From NCBI GenBank assembly GCA_037074705.1, contig CM073590.1:164546746-164610745 (forward strand): a DNA stretch of 64,000 nucleotides. Direction: 5' to 3'. How positions within the stretch are numbered: position 1 is the stretch's first letter; each line of letters opens with the position of its first letter. Shown one piece after another: positions 47,041-62,193 of the stretch. The DNA is from Zhengitettix transpicula (lineage: Eukaryota > Arthropoda > Insecta > Orthoptera > Tetrigidae). A model generated the notes under the pieces. That model was not told where the DNA came from, ran no database searches, and was given only the letters and a program-made list of their open reading frames with translations. The translations under genes were made by a program, and so were the position numbers.

Positions 47041-50000
47041 CCGCATCCCCCCTTTCAAATCCATTTCTATGCTATTAAATATGATTTGCCACCATTTGAA
47101 CTAACCTCAACCTATAAGAAAATAATGTAATTTTTTCAAACTTCTGTCGCTGAATAGAAATTGTTCTTCAGTAGGAAAATTTTCACGTTTCTTTTTTAAG
47201 TTGTTCAATTTTATATATACCGGCCATAACCATGAATTTAAAAACACTTTTCAAATGTATTGTAGTCTGTGCGTATCTCGACATTGGCGTGTGTTATATG
47301 TATTCCGGTTCCAGTTGGTTAATGCTGAGCAGCATAGATGAATATTTAAATATATACATTTGTTAGACTGAAGATTTATTTGTGTATAGATCGAATCTGT
47401 TTAGGAAAACTTCCCCAAAATATTATAGAAGACATGAAAAGGTCAGGCGAAGGTTTCTAAAAAGAAAGCGTGCTACAAAATTTAATTCATTTGGATATTC
47501 CACTTTACGTTTGATTGAACATACACAGCGAGGAAGTTTTCATCGTTACCACTCTCCTACATTTGTATTGAAGGTGTTGTGGAGAGTTCAAGAACTTTGT
47601 GTGACTAATGAAAGATGTACAATGTTTGTTTAAATATAGTATATGACCACTCAGAAAGCATTGTACCCCTCCTTCAATCACAAGTATTGAAGTGAACGAT
47701 CATCGATGGTGAACAGACACCGAGTATCTCTTTCACCTGCCTCACGCTCGAGATAAATGCTTTAACTCGTCATCATGGTTTCCGTGACCTCTAGTTTGAA
47801 CTAGAGAGAAAGGAAGACATACTACAGAAATGATCCTGTGAAGTATGATCTTAACCCTAAAACTTTCAGAATTTGCTTTTATACCCGCCTTTGCGCAAAG
47901 TGATTGCGACTCACAAACTAAATAAGTCTTTATTCACTTCGTCAGTCCACTACCATGTAACCACCTTTCATCATCTCGTTTCGTACATTTTGCGACGGCA
48001 AACACGATCGGCGAAAGATCACATTTACTAGTACAGACTAATTTACCTTTAATAAGTGTTGAAGCGGTGTAATTATCCTACGCCATCAATAGAGAGCGCT
48101 GTTAGCCAGTGAACAATTTCTCATACTGTAACATTATTATTACCTTCTCTATTAGAAGTACTAGTTATGTATCGTCTCGTTCACGAAACCTTACGGAGTA
48201 TTTCAATGTGCATGTTACATACAAATGATGACTTCTTCACGAGATGACTCAACTTCCAACATTTAAAATATATTAACTTCCACTTACAGGTGCACGAAGA
48301 CGGTTAATACATATTTAAGCACATGCCGCTTAAATAAGTGATTATTACTGAAGACATCACGTAACTTACCATTTCTCATTTAGCATTCTTCGAGAGTATT
48401 GTAAAAATTATAATTGTTCGGACGATTTGTGCTCCCAGCAGGCTAATAACACATGGATAAGGAAGAATCTATAGGGGTGTTTTGATTTGAATTGAAAGGC
48501 TACATGGAGATCATCCACTTTCTTTTTAGGGCGTCGGGAAACATGAGGGTTGCCCGCTTTGAAGGCTTTAATCGTTCGGGGAGGGATAATAAGGGTGGAT
48601 TACTTGCAGAATTCGCCAAAAAGTGATGTATTCCCGCACTACGACTTGATTTGGGTGGCAGCTGGCCGACAGGATCAGCGAACAAATCTTACCGTATGCC
48701 AAACATCTCTGACTCTAGAACGTATGTATACCTTTCAAATCCGGACTAGGTGTCACAGCATATTACAACTAGTTTTAAAATTCCTGGCTCAATGCAGGAA
48801 AATCCCAAACAGCAAGTTACTTCTTCTGGCGCTAGAGTAGCTGACATAGCCTTGTGCTCTCCAGTTTCATAGCATAGGCAGGGATCGGAAGGAGATCAAG
48901 GTAGCCAGTGTCCCCTGGTTGTTGTTTTAGCGCCAGGTACATAATGTTCATGGCGTCGACCAGCATGACGTTCGGTCCTACTGTTCTGAGGCTTAGGTCC
49001 TTAAAATGTAGACACGTTATGGTGTTATTGCTACTCAGCCTTGCGACACCAACTTTCGATCTAAGGTGTGTCCACGGCTCTCTGGCACTCTTTTGTTTCC
49101 AGTTGACTTACTAAATATGTAAAGCAAGGAATGTGACATTGTCAAATTATTTAATTAGTACGGACAGGAAAGACCAGACACAGATCGGTTGTTTTACGTT
49201 GTTTGCTTAGCAACGCCAAATAATAACTTGTACGTCCAATTTTCTTTCTAATATTGTCTCTTCGTGAATCTTAAATCTTACAGACAAAAATAAGAAGGAT
49301 GATAATGACTTTGTCGATTTTAGACAGGGTTTTTAACGGATCACACTTAGTTGGAGTTAGTCGACAGGAAAACCCAGCACCGTCCAAACCAGAGTCGAAG
49401 AAATTAATGATTGGTTAACTTATAGAACTAAGCAAAAGGAAATGTGTATTAGACTTCATTAACTCGTTTCCAGAAAATGTTATGAGACAAAGAGTTTATT
49501 TTACTGCCAAGGCACTGTAAATTTCCACTTCAAATTACAACCAGTTCTTAAACTCTTCAAAATTAGTGCTTAATAATAATATATTCCTCTAATCTGTGAC
49601 ATTTCTATTGACAATTACCTTAAACCCCATACGTCCCGCATGTCTTCGTGTTTACTAATCTTGGTAATCCACAACTTATTCCTGAATAACTTATCTCGCT
49701 TCTTTTCGCCATAGAAATAATTGATCTTGAATATATTCTAAAGTTAATGTTTTTGCATAAGAGGATACATATATTCAGTTTACTAATATGTTGCACATGT
49801 GGGCAAGAATTCATAACACGATTGCAATGGGATCATATTAAAGGCACATTTAAATCTAGTAAATATGAAGGAAGCTCTTTATTGGTCCTTTTAAATCTCT
49901 AGTAGACAGACTTGTTCTTGGGTACAGGACAAATCAATTGAATATATGAGCGTATTCAGTACAATAAAAACACACACTCTGTCTCTGTCTCTCTCTCTCT

Positions 50001-50069
50001 CTCTCTCTCGCACGCACACTTACATAGCATACAGGAATATAAAAAAAAATCTAGCATTTCTCTACCTTT
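47041..50069 (+). repeat. Macrosatellite unit 4 (3029 bp)
   Basis: Carries GGTTAATACATATTT near 48303 (other blocks have AATAAATATTT) and GAGTCGAAG. I noticed no difference from units 5 and 6. HTH-like frame 47382-47633. Confidence 0.95.
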
Positions 50070-53000
50070 CCGCATCCCCCCTTTCAAATCCATTTCTATG
50101 CTATTAAATATGATTTGCCACCATTTGAACTAACCTCAACCTATAAGAAAATAATGTAATTTTTTCAAACTTCTGTCGCTGAATAGAAATTGTTCTTCAG
50201 TAGGAAAATTTTCACGTTTCTTTTTTAAGTTGTTCAATTTTATATATACCGGCCATAACCATGAATTTAAAAACACTTTTCAAATGTATTGTAGTCTGTG
50301 CGTATCTCGACATTGGCGTGTGTTATATGTATTCCGGTTCCAGTTGGTTAATGCTGAGCAGCATAGATGAATATTTAAATATATACATTTGTTAGACTGA
50401 AGATTTATTTGTGTATAGATCGAATCTGTTTAGGAAAACTTCCCCAAAATATTATAGAAGACATGAAAAGGTCAGGCGAAGGTTTCTAAAAAGAAAGCGT
50501 GCTACAAAATTTAATTCATTTGGATATTCCACTTTACGTTTGATTGAACATACACAGCGAGGAAGTTTTCATCGTTACCACTCTCCTACATTTGTATTGA
50601 AGGTGTTGTGGAGAGTTCAAGAACTTTGTGTGACTAATGAAAGATGTACAATGTTTGTTTAAATATAGTATATGACCACTCAGAAAGCATTGTACCCCTC
50701 CTTCAATCACAAGTATTGAAGTGAACGATCATCGATGGTGAACAGACACCGAGTATCTCTTTCACCTGCCTCACGCTCGAGATAAATGCTTTAACTCGTC
50801 ATCATGGTTTCCGTGACCTCTAGTTTGAACTAGAGAGAAAGGAAGACATACTACAGAAATGATCCTGTGAAGTATGATCTTAACCCTAAAACTTTCAGAA
50901 TTTGCTTTTATACCCGCCTTTGCGCAAAGTGATTGCGACTCACAAACTAAATAAGTCTTTATTCACTTCGTCAGTCCACTACCATGTAACCACCTTTCAT
51001 CATCTCGTTTCGTACATTTTGCGACGGCAAACACGATCGGCGAAAGATCACATTTACTAGTACAGACTAATTTACCTTTAATAAGTGTTGAAGCGGTGTA
51101 ATTATCCTACGCCATCAATAGAGAGCGCTGTTAGCCAGTGAACAATTTCTCATACTGTAACATTATTATTACCTTCTCTATTAGAAGTACTAGTTATGTA
51201 TCGTCTCGTTCACGAAACCTTACGGAGTATTTCAATGTGCATGTTACATACAAATGATGACTTCTTCACGAGATGACTCAACTTCCAACATTTAAAATAT
51301 ATTAACTTCCACTTACAGGTGCACGAAGACGGTTAATACATATTTAAGCACATGCCGCTTAAATAAGTGATTATTACTGAAGACATCACGTAACTTACCA
51401 TTTCTCATTTAGCATTCTTCGAGAGTATTGTAAAAATTATAATTGTTCGGACGATTTGTGCTCCCAGCAGGCTAATAACACATGGATAAGGAAGAATCTA
51501 TAGGGGTGTTTTGATTTGAATTGAAAGGCTACATGGAGATCATCCACTTTCTTTTTAGGGCGTCGGGAAACATGAGGGTTGCCCGCTTTGAAGGCTTTAA
51601 TCGTTCGGGGAGGGATAATAAGGGTGGATTACTTGCAGAATTCGCCAAAAAGTGATGTATTCCCGCACTACGACTTGATTTGGGTGGCAGCTGGCCGACA
51701 GGATCAGCGAACAAATCTTACCGTATGCCAAACATCTCTGACTCTAGAACGTATGTATACCTTTCAAATCCGGACTAGGTGTCACAGCATATTACAACTA
51801 GTTTTAAAATTCCTGGCTCAATGCAGGAAAATCCCAAACAGCAAGTTACTTCTTCTGGCGCTAGAGTAGCTGACATAGCCTTGTGCTCTCCAGTTTCATA
51901 GCATAGGCAGGGATCGGAAGGAGATCAAGGTAGCCAGTGTCCCCTGGTTGTTGTTTTAGCGCCAGGTACATAATGTTCATGGCGTCGACCAGCATGACGT
52001 TCGGTCCTACTGTTCTGAGGCTTAGGTCCTTAAAATGTAGACACGTTATGGTGTTATTGCTACTCAGCCTTGCGACACCAACTTTCGATCTAAGGTGTGT
52101 CCACGGCTCTCTGGCACTCTTTTGTTTCCAGTTGACTTACTAAATATGTAAAGCAAGGAATGTGACATTGTCAAATTATTTAATTAGTACGGACAGGAAA
52201 GACCAGACACAGATCGGTTGTTTTACGTTGTTTGCTTAGCAACGCCAAATAATAACTTGTACGTCCAATTTTCTTTCTAATATTGTCTCTTCGTGAATCT
52301 TAAATCTTACAGACAAAAATAAGAAGGATGATAATGACTTTGTCGATTTTAGACAGGGTTTTTAACGGATCACACTTAGTTGGAGTTAGTCGACAGGAAA
52401 ACCCAGCACCGTCCAAACCAGAGTCGAAGAAATTAATGATTGGTTAACTTATAGAACTAAGCAAAAGGAAATGTGTATTAGACTTCATTAACTCGTTTCC
52501 AGAAAATGTTATGAGACAAAGAGTTTATTTTACTGCCAAGGCACTGTAAATTTCCACTTCAAATTACAACCAGTTCTTAAACTCTTCAAAATTAGTGCTT
52601 AATAATAATATATTCCTCTAATCTGTGACATTTCTATTGACAATTACCTTAAACCCCATACGTCCCGCATGTCTTCGTGTTTACTAATCTTGGTAATCCA
52701 CAACTTATTCCTGAATAACTTATCTCGCTTCTTTTCGCCATAGAAATAATTGATCTTGAATATATTCTAAAGTTAATGTTTTTGCATAAGAGGATACATA
52801 TATTCAGTTTACTAATATGTTGCACATGTGGGCAAGAATTCATAACACGATTGCAATGGGATCATATTAAAGGCACATTTAAATCTAGTAAATATGAAGG
52901 AAGCTCTTTATTGGTCCTTTTAAATCTCTAGTAGACAGACTTGTTCTTGGGTACAGGACAAATCAATTGAATATATGAGCGTATTCAGTACAATAAAAAC

Positions 53001-53098
53001 ACACACTCTGTCTCTGTCTCTCTCTCTCTCTCTCTCTCGCACGCACACTTACATAGCATACAGGAATATAAAAAAAAATCTAGCATTTCTCTACCTTT
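50070..53098 (+). repeat. Macrosatellite unit 5 (3029 bp)
   Basis: Same diagnostic bases as units 4 and 6 and identical length. HTH-like frame 50411-50662. Confidence 0.95.
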
Positions 53099-56000
53099 CC
53101 GCATCCCCCCTTTCAAATCCATTTCTATGCTATTAAATATGATTTGCCACCATTTGAACTAACCTCAACCTATAAGAAAATAATGTAATTTTTTCAAACT
53201 TCTGTCGCTGAATAGAAATTGTTCTTCAGTAGGAAAATTTTCACGTTTCTTTTTTAAGTTGTTCAATTTTATATATACCGGCCATAACCATGAATTTAAA
53301 AACACTTTTCAAATGTATTGTAGTCTGTGCGTATCTCGACATTGGCGTGTGTTATATGTATTCCGGTTCCAGTTGGTTAATGCTGAGCAGCATAGATGAA
53401 TATTTAAATATATACATTTGTTAGACTGAAGATTTATTTGTGTATAGATCGAATCTGTTTAGGAAAACTTCCCCAAAATATTATAGAAGACATGAAAAGG
53501 TCAGGCGAAGGTTTCTAAAAAGAAAGCGTGCTACAAAATTTAATTCATTTGGATATTCCACTTTACGTTTGATTGAACATACACAGCGAGGAAGTTTTCA
53601 TCGTTACCACTCTCCTACATTTGTATTGAAGGTGTTGTGGAGAGTTCAAGAACTTTGTGTGACTAATGAAAGATGTACAATGTTTGTTTAAATATAGTAT
53701 ATGACCACTCAGAAAGCATTGTACCCCTCCTTCAATCACAAGTATTGAAGTGAACGATCATCGATGGTGAACAGACACCGAGTATCTCTTTCACCTGCCT
53801 CACGCTCGAGATAAATGCTTTAACTCGTCATCATGGTTTCCGTGACCTCTAGTTTGAACTAGAGAGAAAGGAAGACATACTACAGAAATGATCCTGTGAA
53901 GTATGATCTTAACCCTAAAACTTTCAGAATTTGCTTTTATACCCGCCTTTGCGCAAAGTGATTGCGACTCACAAACTAAATAAGTCTTTATTCACTTCGT
54001 CAGTCCACTACCATGTAACCACCTTTCATCATCTCGTTTCGTACATTTTGCGACGGCAAACACGATCGGCGAAAGATCACATTTACTAGTACAGACTAAT
54101 TTACCTTTAATAAGTGTTGAAGCGGTGTAATTATCCTACGCCATCAATAGAGAGCGCTGTTAGCCAGTGAACAATTTCTCATACTGTAACATTATTATTA
54201 CCTTCTCTATTAGAAGTACTAGTTATGTATCGTCTCGTTCACGAAACCTTACGGAGTATTTCAATGTGCATGTTACATACAAATGATGACTTCTTCACGA
54301 GATGACTCAACTTCCAACATTTAAAATATATTAACTTCCACTTACAGGTGCACGAAGACGGTTAATACATATTTAAGCACATGCCGCTTAAATAAGTGAT
54401 TATTACTGAAGACATCACGTAACTTACCATTTCTCATTTAGCATTCTTCGAGAGTATTGTAAAAATTATAATTGTTCGGACGATTTGTGCTCCCAGCAGG
54501 CTAATAACACATGGATAAGGAAGAATCTATAGGGGTGTTTTGATTTGAATTGAAAGGCTACATGGAGATCATCCACTTTCTTTTTAGGGCGTCGGGAAAC
54601 ATGAGGGTTGCCCGCTTTGAAGGCTTTAATCGTTCGGGGAGGGATAATAAGGGTGGATTACTTGCAGAATTCGCCAAAAAGTGATGTATTCCCGCACTAC
54701 GACTTGATTTGGGTGGCAGCTGGCCGACAGGATCAGCGAACAAATCTTACCGTATGCCAAACATCTCTGACTCTAGAACGTATGTATACCTTTCAAATCC
54801 GGACTAGGTGTCACAGCATATTACAACTAGTTTTAAAATTCCTGGCTCAATGCAGGAAAATCCCAAACAGCAAGTTACTTCTTCTGGCGCTAGAGTAGCT
54901 GACATAGCCTTGTGCTCTCCAGTTTCATAGCATAGGCAGGGATCGGAAGGAGATCAAGGTAGCCAGTGTCCCCTGGTTGTTGTTTTAGCGCCAGGTACAT
55001 AATGTTCATGGCGTCGACCAGCATGACGTTCGGTCCTACTGTTCTGAGGCTTAGGTCCTTAAAATGTAGACACGTTATGGTGTTATTGCTACTCAGCCTT
55101 GCGACACCAACTTTCGATCTAAGGTGTGTCCACGGCTCTCTGGCACTCTTTTGTTTCCAGTTGACTTACTAAATATGTAAAGCAAGGAATGTGACATTGT
55201 CAAATTATTTAATTAGTACGGACAGGAAAGACCAGACACAGATCGGTTGTTTTACGTTGTTTGCTTAGCAACGCCAAATAATAACTTGTACGTCCAATTT
55301 TCTTTCTAATATTGTCTCTTCGTGAATCTTAAATCTTACAGACAAAAATAAGAAGGATGATAATGACTTTGTCGATTTTAGACAGGGTTTTTAACGGATC
55401 ACACTTAGTTGGAGTTAGTCGACAGGAAAACCCAGCACCGTCCAAACCAGAGTCGAAGAAATTAATGATTGGTTAACTTATAGAACTAAGCAAAAGGAAA
55501 TGTGTATTAGACTTCATTAACTCGTTTCCAGAAAATGTTATGAGACAAAGAGTTTATTTTACTGCCAAGGCACTGTAAATTTCCACTTCAAATTACAACC
55601 AGTTCTTAAACTCTTCAAAATTAGTGCTTAATAATAATATATTCCTCTAATCTGTGACATTTCTATTGACAATTACCTTAAACCCCATACGTCCCGCATG
55701 TCTTCGTGTTTACTAATCTTGGTAATCCACAACTTATTCCTGAATAACTTATCTCGCTTCTTTTCGCCATAGAAATAATTGATCTTGAATATATTCTAAA
55801 GTTAATGTTTTTGCATAAGAGGATACATATATTCAGTTTACTAATATGTTGCACATGTGGGCAAGAATTCATAACACGATTGCAATGGGATCATATTAAA
55901 GGCACATTTAAATCTAGTAAATATGAAGGAAGCTCTTTATTGGTCCTTTTAAATCTCTAGTAGACAGACTTGTTCTTGGGTACAGGACAAATCAATTGAA

Positions 56001-56127
56001 TATATGAGCGTATTCAGTACAATAAAAACACACACTCTGTCTCTGTCTCTCTCTCTCTCTCTCTCTCGCACGCACACTTACATAGCATACAGGAATATAA
56101 AAAAAAATCTAGCATTTCTCTACCTTT
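53099..56127 (+). repeat. Macrosatellite unit 6 (3029 bp)
   Basis: Last unit of the 4-6 block, with AATACATATTT and GAGTCGAAG. HTH-like frame 53440-53691. Confidence 0.95.
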
Positions 56128-59063
56128 CCGCATCCCCCCTTTCAAATCCATTTCTATGCTATTAAATATGATTTGCCACCATTTGAACTAACCTCAACCT
56201 ATAAGAAAATAATGTAATTTTTTCAAACTTCTGTCGCTGAATAGAAATTGTTCTTCAGTAGGAAAATTTTCACGTTTCTTTTTTAAGTTGTTCAATTTTA
56301 TATATACCGGCCATAACCATGAATTTAAAAACACTTTTCAAATGTATTGTAGTCTGTGCGTATCTCGACATTGGCGTGTGTTATATGTATTCCGGTTCCA
56401 GTTGGTTAATGCTGAGCAGCATAGATGAATATTTAAATATATACATTTGTTAGACTGAAGATTTATTTGTGTATAGATCGAATCTGTTTAGGAAAACTTC
56501 CCCAAAATATTATAGAAGACATGAAAAGGTCAGGCGAAGGTTTCTAAAAAGAAAGCGTGCTACAAAATTTAATTCATTTGGATATTCCACTTTACGTTTG
56601 ATTGAACATACACAGCGAGGAAGTTTTCATCGTTACCACTCTCCTACATTTGTATTGAAGGTGTTGTGGAGAGTTCAAGAACTTTGTGTGACTAATGAAA
56701 GATGTACAATGTTTGTTTAAATATAGTATATGACCACTCAGAAAGCATTGTACCCCTCCTTCAATCACAAGTATTGAAGTGAACGATCATCGATGGTGAA
56801 CAGACACCGAGTATCTCTTTCACCTGCCTCACGCTCGAGATAAATGCTTTAACTCGTCATCATGGTTTCCGTGACCTCTAGTTTGAACTAGAGAGAAAGG
56901 AAGACATACTACAGAAATGATCCTGTGAAGTATGATCTTAACCCTAAAACTTTCAGAATTTGCTTTTATACCCGCCTTTGCGCAAAGTGATTGCGACTCA
57001 CAAACTAAATAAGTCTTTATTCACTTCGTCAGTCCACTACCATGTAACCACCTTTCATCATCTCGTTTCGTACATTTTGCGACGGCAAACACGATCGGCG
57101 AAAGATCACATTTACTAGTACAGACTAATTTACCTTTAATAAGTGTTGAAGCGGTGTAATTATCCTACGCCATCAATAGAGAGCGCTGTTAGCCAGTGAA
57201 CAATTTCTCATACTGTAACATTATTATTACCTTCTCTATTAGAAGTACTAGTTATGTATCGTCTCGTTCACGAAACCTTACGGAGTATTTCAATGTGCAT
57301 GTTACATACAAATGATGACTTCTTCACGAGATGACTCAACTTCCAACATTTAAAATATATTAACTTCCACTTACAGGTGCACGAAGACGGTTAATAAATA
57401 TTTAAGCACATGCCGCTTAAATAAGTGATTATTACTGAAGACATCACGTAACTTACCATTTCTCATTTAGCATTCTTCGAGAGTATTGTAAAAATTATAA
57501 TTGTTCGGACGATTTGTGCTCCCAGCAGGCTAATAACACATGGATAAGGAAGAATCTATAGGGGTGTTTTGATTTGAATTGAAAGGCTACATGGAGATCA
57601 TCCACTTTCTTTTTAGGGCGTCGGGAAACATGAGGGTTGCCCGCTTTGAAGGCTTTAATCGTTCGGGGAGGGATAATAAGGGTGGATTACTTGCAGAATT
57701 CGCCAAAAAGTGATGTATTCCCGCACTACGACTTGATTTGGGTGGCAGCTGGCCGACAGGATCAGCGAACAAATCTTACCGTATGCCAAACATCTCTGAC
57801 TCTAGAACGTATGTATACCTTTCAAATCCGGACTAGGTGTCACAGCATATTACAACTAGTTTTAAAATTCCTGGCTCAATGCAGGAAAATCCCAAACAGC
57901 AAGTTACTTCTTCTGGCGCTAGAGTAGCTGACATAGCCTTGTGCTCTCCAGTTTCATAGCATAGGCAGGGATCGGAAGGAGATCAAGGTAGCCAGTGTCC
58001 CCTGGTTGTTGTTTTAGCGCCAGGTACATAATGTTCATGGCGTCGACCAGCATGACGTTCGGTCCTACTGTTCTGAGGCTTAGGTCCTTAAAATGTAGAC
58101 ACGTTATGGTGTTATTGCTACTCAGCCTTGCGACACCAACTTTCGATCTAAGGTGTGTCCACGGCTCTCTGGCACTCTTTTGTTTCCAGTTGACTTACTA
58201 AATATGTAAAGCAAGGAATGTGACATTGTCAAATTATTTAATTAGTACGGACAGGAAAGACCAGACACAGATCGGTTGTTTTACGTTGTTTGCTTAGCAA
58301 CGCCAAATAATAACTTGTACGTCCAATTTTCTTTCTAATATTGTCTCTTCGTGAATCTTAAATCTTACAGACAAAAATAAGAAGGATGATAATGACTTTG
58401 TCGATTTTAGACAGGGTTTTTAACGGATCACACTTAGTTGGAGTTAGTCGACAGGAAAACCCAGCACCGTCCAAACCAGAGACGAAGAAATTAATGATTG
58501 GTTAACTTATAGAACTAAGCAAAAGGAAATGTGTATTAGACTTCATTAACTCGTTTCCAGAAAATGTTATGAGACAAAGAGTTTATTTTACTGCCAAGGC
58601 ACTGTAAATTTCCACTTCAAATTACAACCAGTTCTTAAACTCTTCAAAATTAGTGCTTAATAATAATATATTCCTCTAATCTGTGACATTTCTATTGACA
58701 ATTGCCTTAAACCCCATACGTCCCGCATGTCTTCGTGTTTACTAATCTTGGTAATCCACAACTTATTCCTGAATAACTTATCTCGCTTCTTTTCGCCATA
58801 GAAATAATTGATCTTGAATATATTCTAAAGTTAATGTTTTTGCATAAGAGGATACATATATTCAGTTTACTAATATGTTGCACATGTGGGCAAGAATTCA
58901 TAACACGATTGCAATGGGATCATATTAAAGGCACATTTAAATCTAGTAAATATGAAGGAAGCTCTTTATTGGTCCTTTTAAATCTCTAGTAGACAGACTT
59001 GTTCTTGGGTACAGGACAAATCAATTGAATATATGAGCGTATTCAGTACAATAAAAACACACA

Positions 59064-59098
<35 letters not shown>

Positions 59099-59160
59099 TC
59101 GCACGCACACTTACATAGCATACAGGAATATAAAAAAAAATCTAGCATTTCTCTACCTTT
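56128..59160 (+). repeat. Macrosatellite unit 7 (3033 bp)
   Basis: Switches to AATAAATATTT, GAGACGAAG and CAATTGCCTTAAACC (near 58701; CAATTACC in units 1-6). The (TC)n tract has an extra TCTG step, giving 3033 bp. HTH-like frame 56469-56720. Confidence 0.95.
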
Positions 59161-62096
59161 CCGCATCCCCCCTTTCAAATCCATTTCTATGCTATTAAAT
59201 ATGATTTGCCACCATTTGAACTAACCTCAACCTATAAGAAAATAATGTAATTTTTTCAAACTTCTGTCGCTGAATAGAAATTGTTCTTCAGTAGGAAAAT
59301 TTTCACGTTTCTTTTTTAAGTTGTTCAATTTTATATATACCGGCCATAACCATGAATTTAAAAACACTTTTCAAATGTATTGTAGTCTGTGCGTATCTCG
59401 ACATTGGCGTGTGTTATATGTATTCCGGTTCCAGTTGGTTAATGCTGAGCAGCATAGATGAATATTTAAATATATACATTTGTTAGACTGAAGATTTATT
59501 TGTGTATAGATCGAATCTGTTTAGGAAAACTTCCCCAAAATATTATAGAAGACATGAAAAGGTCAGGCGAAGGTTTCTAAAAAGAAAGCGTGCTACAAAA
59601 TTTAATTCATTTGGATATTCCACTTTACGTTTGATTGAACATACACAGCGAGGAAGTTTTCATCGTTACCACTCTCCTACATTTGTATTGAAGGTGTTGT
59701 GGAGAGTTCAAGAACTTTGTGTGACTAATGAAAGATGTACAATGTTTGTTTAAATATAGTATATGACCACTCAGAAAGCATTGTACCCCTCCTTCAATCA
59801 CAAGTATTGAAGTGAACGATCATCGATGGTGAACAGACACCGAGTATCTCTTTCACCTGCCTCACGCTCGAGATAAATGCTTTAACTCGTCATCATGGTT
59901 TCCGTGACCTCTAGTTTGAACTAGAGAGAAAGGAAGACATACTACAGAAATGATCCTGTGAAGTATGATCTTAACCCTAAAACTTTCAGAATTTGCTTTT
60001 ATACCCGCCTTTGCGCAAAGTGATTGCGACTCACAAACTAAATAAGTCTTTATTCACTTCGTCAGTCCACTACCATGTAACCACCTTTCATCATCTCGTT
60101 TCGTACATTTTGCGACGGCAAACACGATCGGCGAAAGATCACATTTACTAGTACAGACTAATTTACCTTTAATAAGTGTTGAAGCGGTGTAATTATCCTA
60201 CGCCATCAATAGAGAGCGCTGTTAGCCAGTGAACAATTTCTCATACTGTAACATTATTATTACCTTCTCTATTAGAAGTACTAGTTATGTATCGTCTCGT
60301 TCACGAAACCTTACGGAGTATTTCAATGTGCATGTTACATACAAATGATGACTTCTTCACGAGATGACTCAACTTCCAACATTTAAAATATATTAACTTC
60401 CACTTACAGGTGCACGAAGACGGTTAATAAATATTTAAGCACATGCCGCTTAAATAAGTGATTATTACTGAAGACATCACGTAACTTACCATTTCTCATT
60501 TAGCATTCTTCGAGAGTATTGTAAAAATTATAATTGTTCGGACGATTTGTGCTCCCAGCAGGCTAATAACACATGGATAAGGAAGAATCTATAGGGGTGT
60601 TTTGATTTGAATTGAAAGGCTACATGGAGATCATCCACTTTCTTTTTAGGGCGTCGGGAAACATGAGGGTTGCCCGCTTTGAAGGCTTTAATCGTTCGGG
60701 GAGGGATAATAAGGGTGGATTACTTGCAGAATTCGCCAAAAAGTGATGTATTCCCGCACTACGACTTGATTTGGGTGGCAGCTGGCCGACAGGATCAGCG
60801 AACAAATCTTACCGTATGCCAAACATCTCTGACTCTAGAACGTATGTATACCTTTCAAATCCGGACTAGGTGTCACAGCATATTACAACTAGTTTTAAAA
60901 TTCCTGGCTCAATGCAGGAAAATCCCAAACAGCAAGTTACTTCTTCTGGCGCTAGAGTAGCTGACATAGCCTTGTGCTCTCCAGTTTCATAGCATAGGCA
61001 GGGATCGGAAGGAGATCAAGGTAGCCAGTGTCCCCTGGTTGTTGTTTTAGCGCCAGGTACATAATGTTCATGGCGTCGACCAGCATGACGTTCGGTCCTA
61101 CTGTTCTGAGGCTTAGGTCCTTAAAATGTAGACACGTTATGGTGTTATTGCTACTCAGCCTTGCGACACCAACTTTCGATCTAAGGTGTGTCCACGGCTC
61201 TCTGGCACTCTTTTGTTTCCAGTTGACTTACTAAATATGTAAAGCAAGGAATGTGACATTGTCAAATTATTTAATTAGTACGGACAGGAAAGACCAGACA
61301 CAGATCGGTTGTTTTACGTTGTTTGCTTAGCAACGCCAAATAATAACTTGTACGTCCAATTTTCTTTCTAATATTGTCTCTTCGTGAATCTTAAATCTTA
61401 CAGACAAAAATAAGAAGGATGATAATGACTTTGTCGATTTTAGACAGGGTTTTTAACGGATCACACTTAGTTGGAGTTAGTCGACAGGAAAACCCAGCAC
61501 CGTCCAAACCAGAGACGAAGAAATTAATGATTGGTTAACTTATAGAACTAAGCAAAAGGAAATGTGTATTAGACTTCATTAACTCGTTTCCAGAAAATGT
61601 TATGAGACAAAGAGTTTATTTTACTGCCAAGGCACTGTAAATTTCCACTTCAAATTACAACCAGTTCTTAAACTCTTCAAAATTAGTGCTTAATAATAAT
61701 ATATTCCTCTAATCTGTGACATTTCTATTGACAATTGCCTTAAACCCCATACGTCCCGCATGTCTTCGTGTTTACTAATCTTGGTAATCCACAACTTATT
61801 CCTGAATAACTTATCTCGCTTCTTTTCGCCATAGAAATAATTGATCTTGAATATATTCTAAAGTTAATGTTTTTGCATAAGAGGATACATATATTCAGTT
61901 TACTAATATGTTGCACATGTGGGCAAGAATTCATAACACGATTGCAATGGGATCATATTAAAGGCACATTTAAATCTAGTAAATATGAAGGAAGCTCTTT
62001 ATTGGTCCTTTTAAATCTCTAGTAGACAGACTTGTTCTTGGGTACAGGACAAATCAATTGAATATATGAGCGTATTCAGTACAATAAAAACACACA

Positions 62097-62131
<35 letters not shown>

Positions 62132-62193
62132 TCGCACGCACACTTACATAGCATACAGGAATATAAAAAAAAATCTAGCATTTCTCTACCTTT
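59161..62193 (+). repeat. Macrosatellite unit 8 (3033 bp)
   Basis: Same length and diagnostic bases as unit 7, including CAATTGCC. HTH-like frame 59502-59753. Confidence 0.95.

Noticed and set aside
59033..59224. Serine-leucine repeat protein across the TC tract
   Set aside because: It is the translation of the (TC)n microsatellite, and its length changes with the tract.
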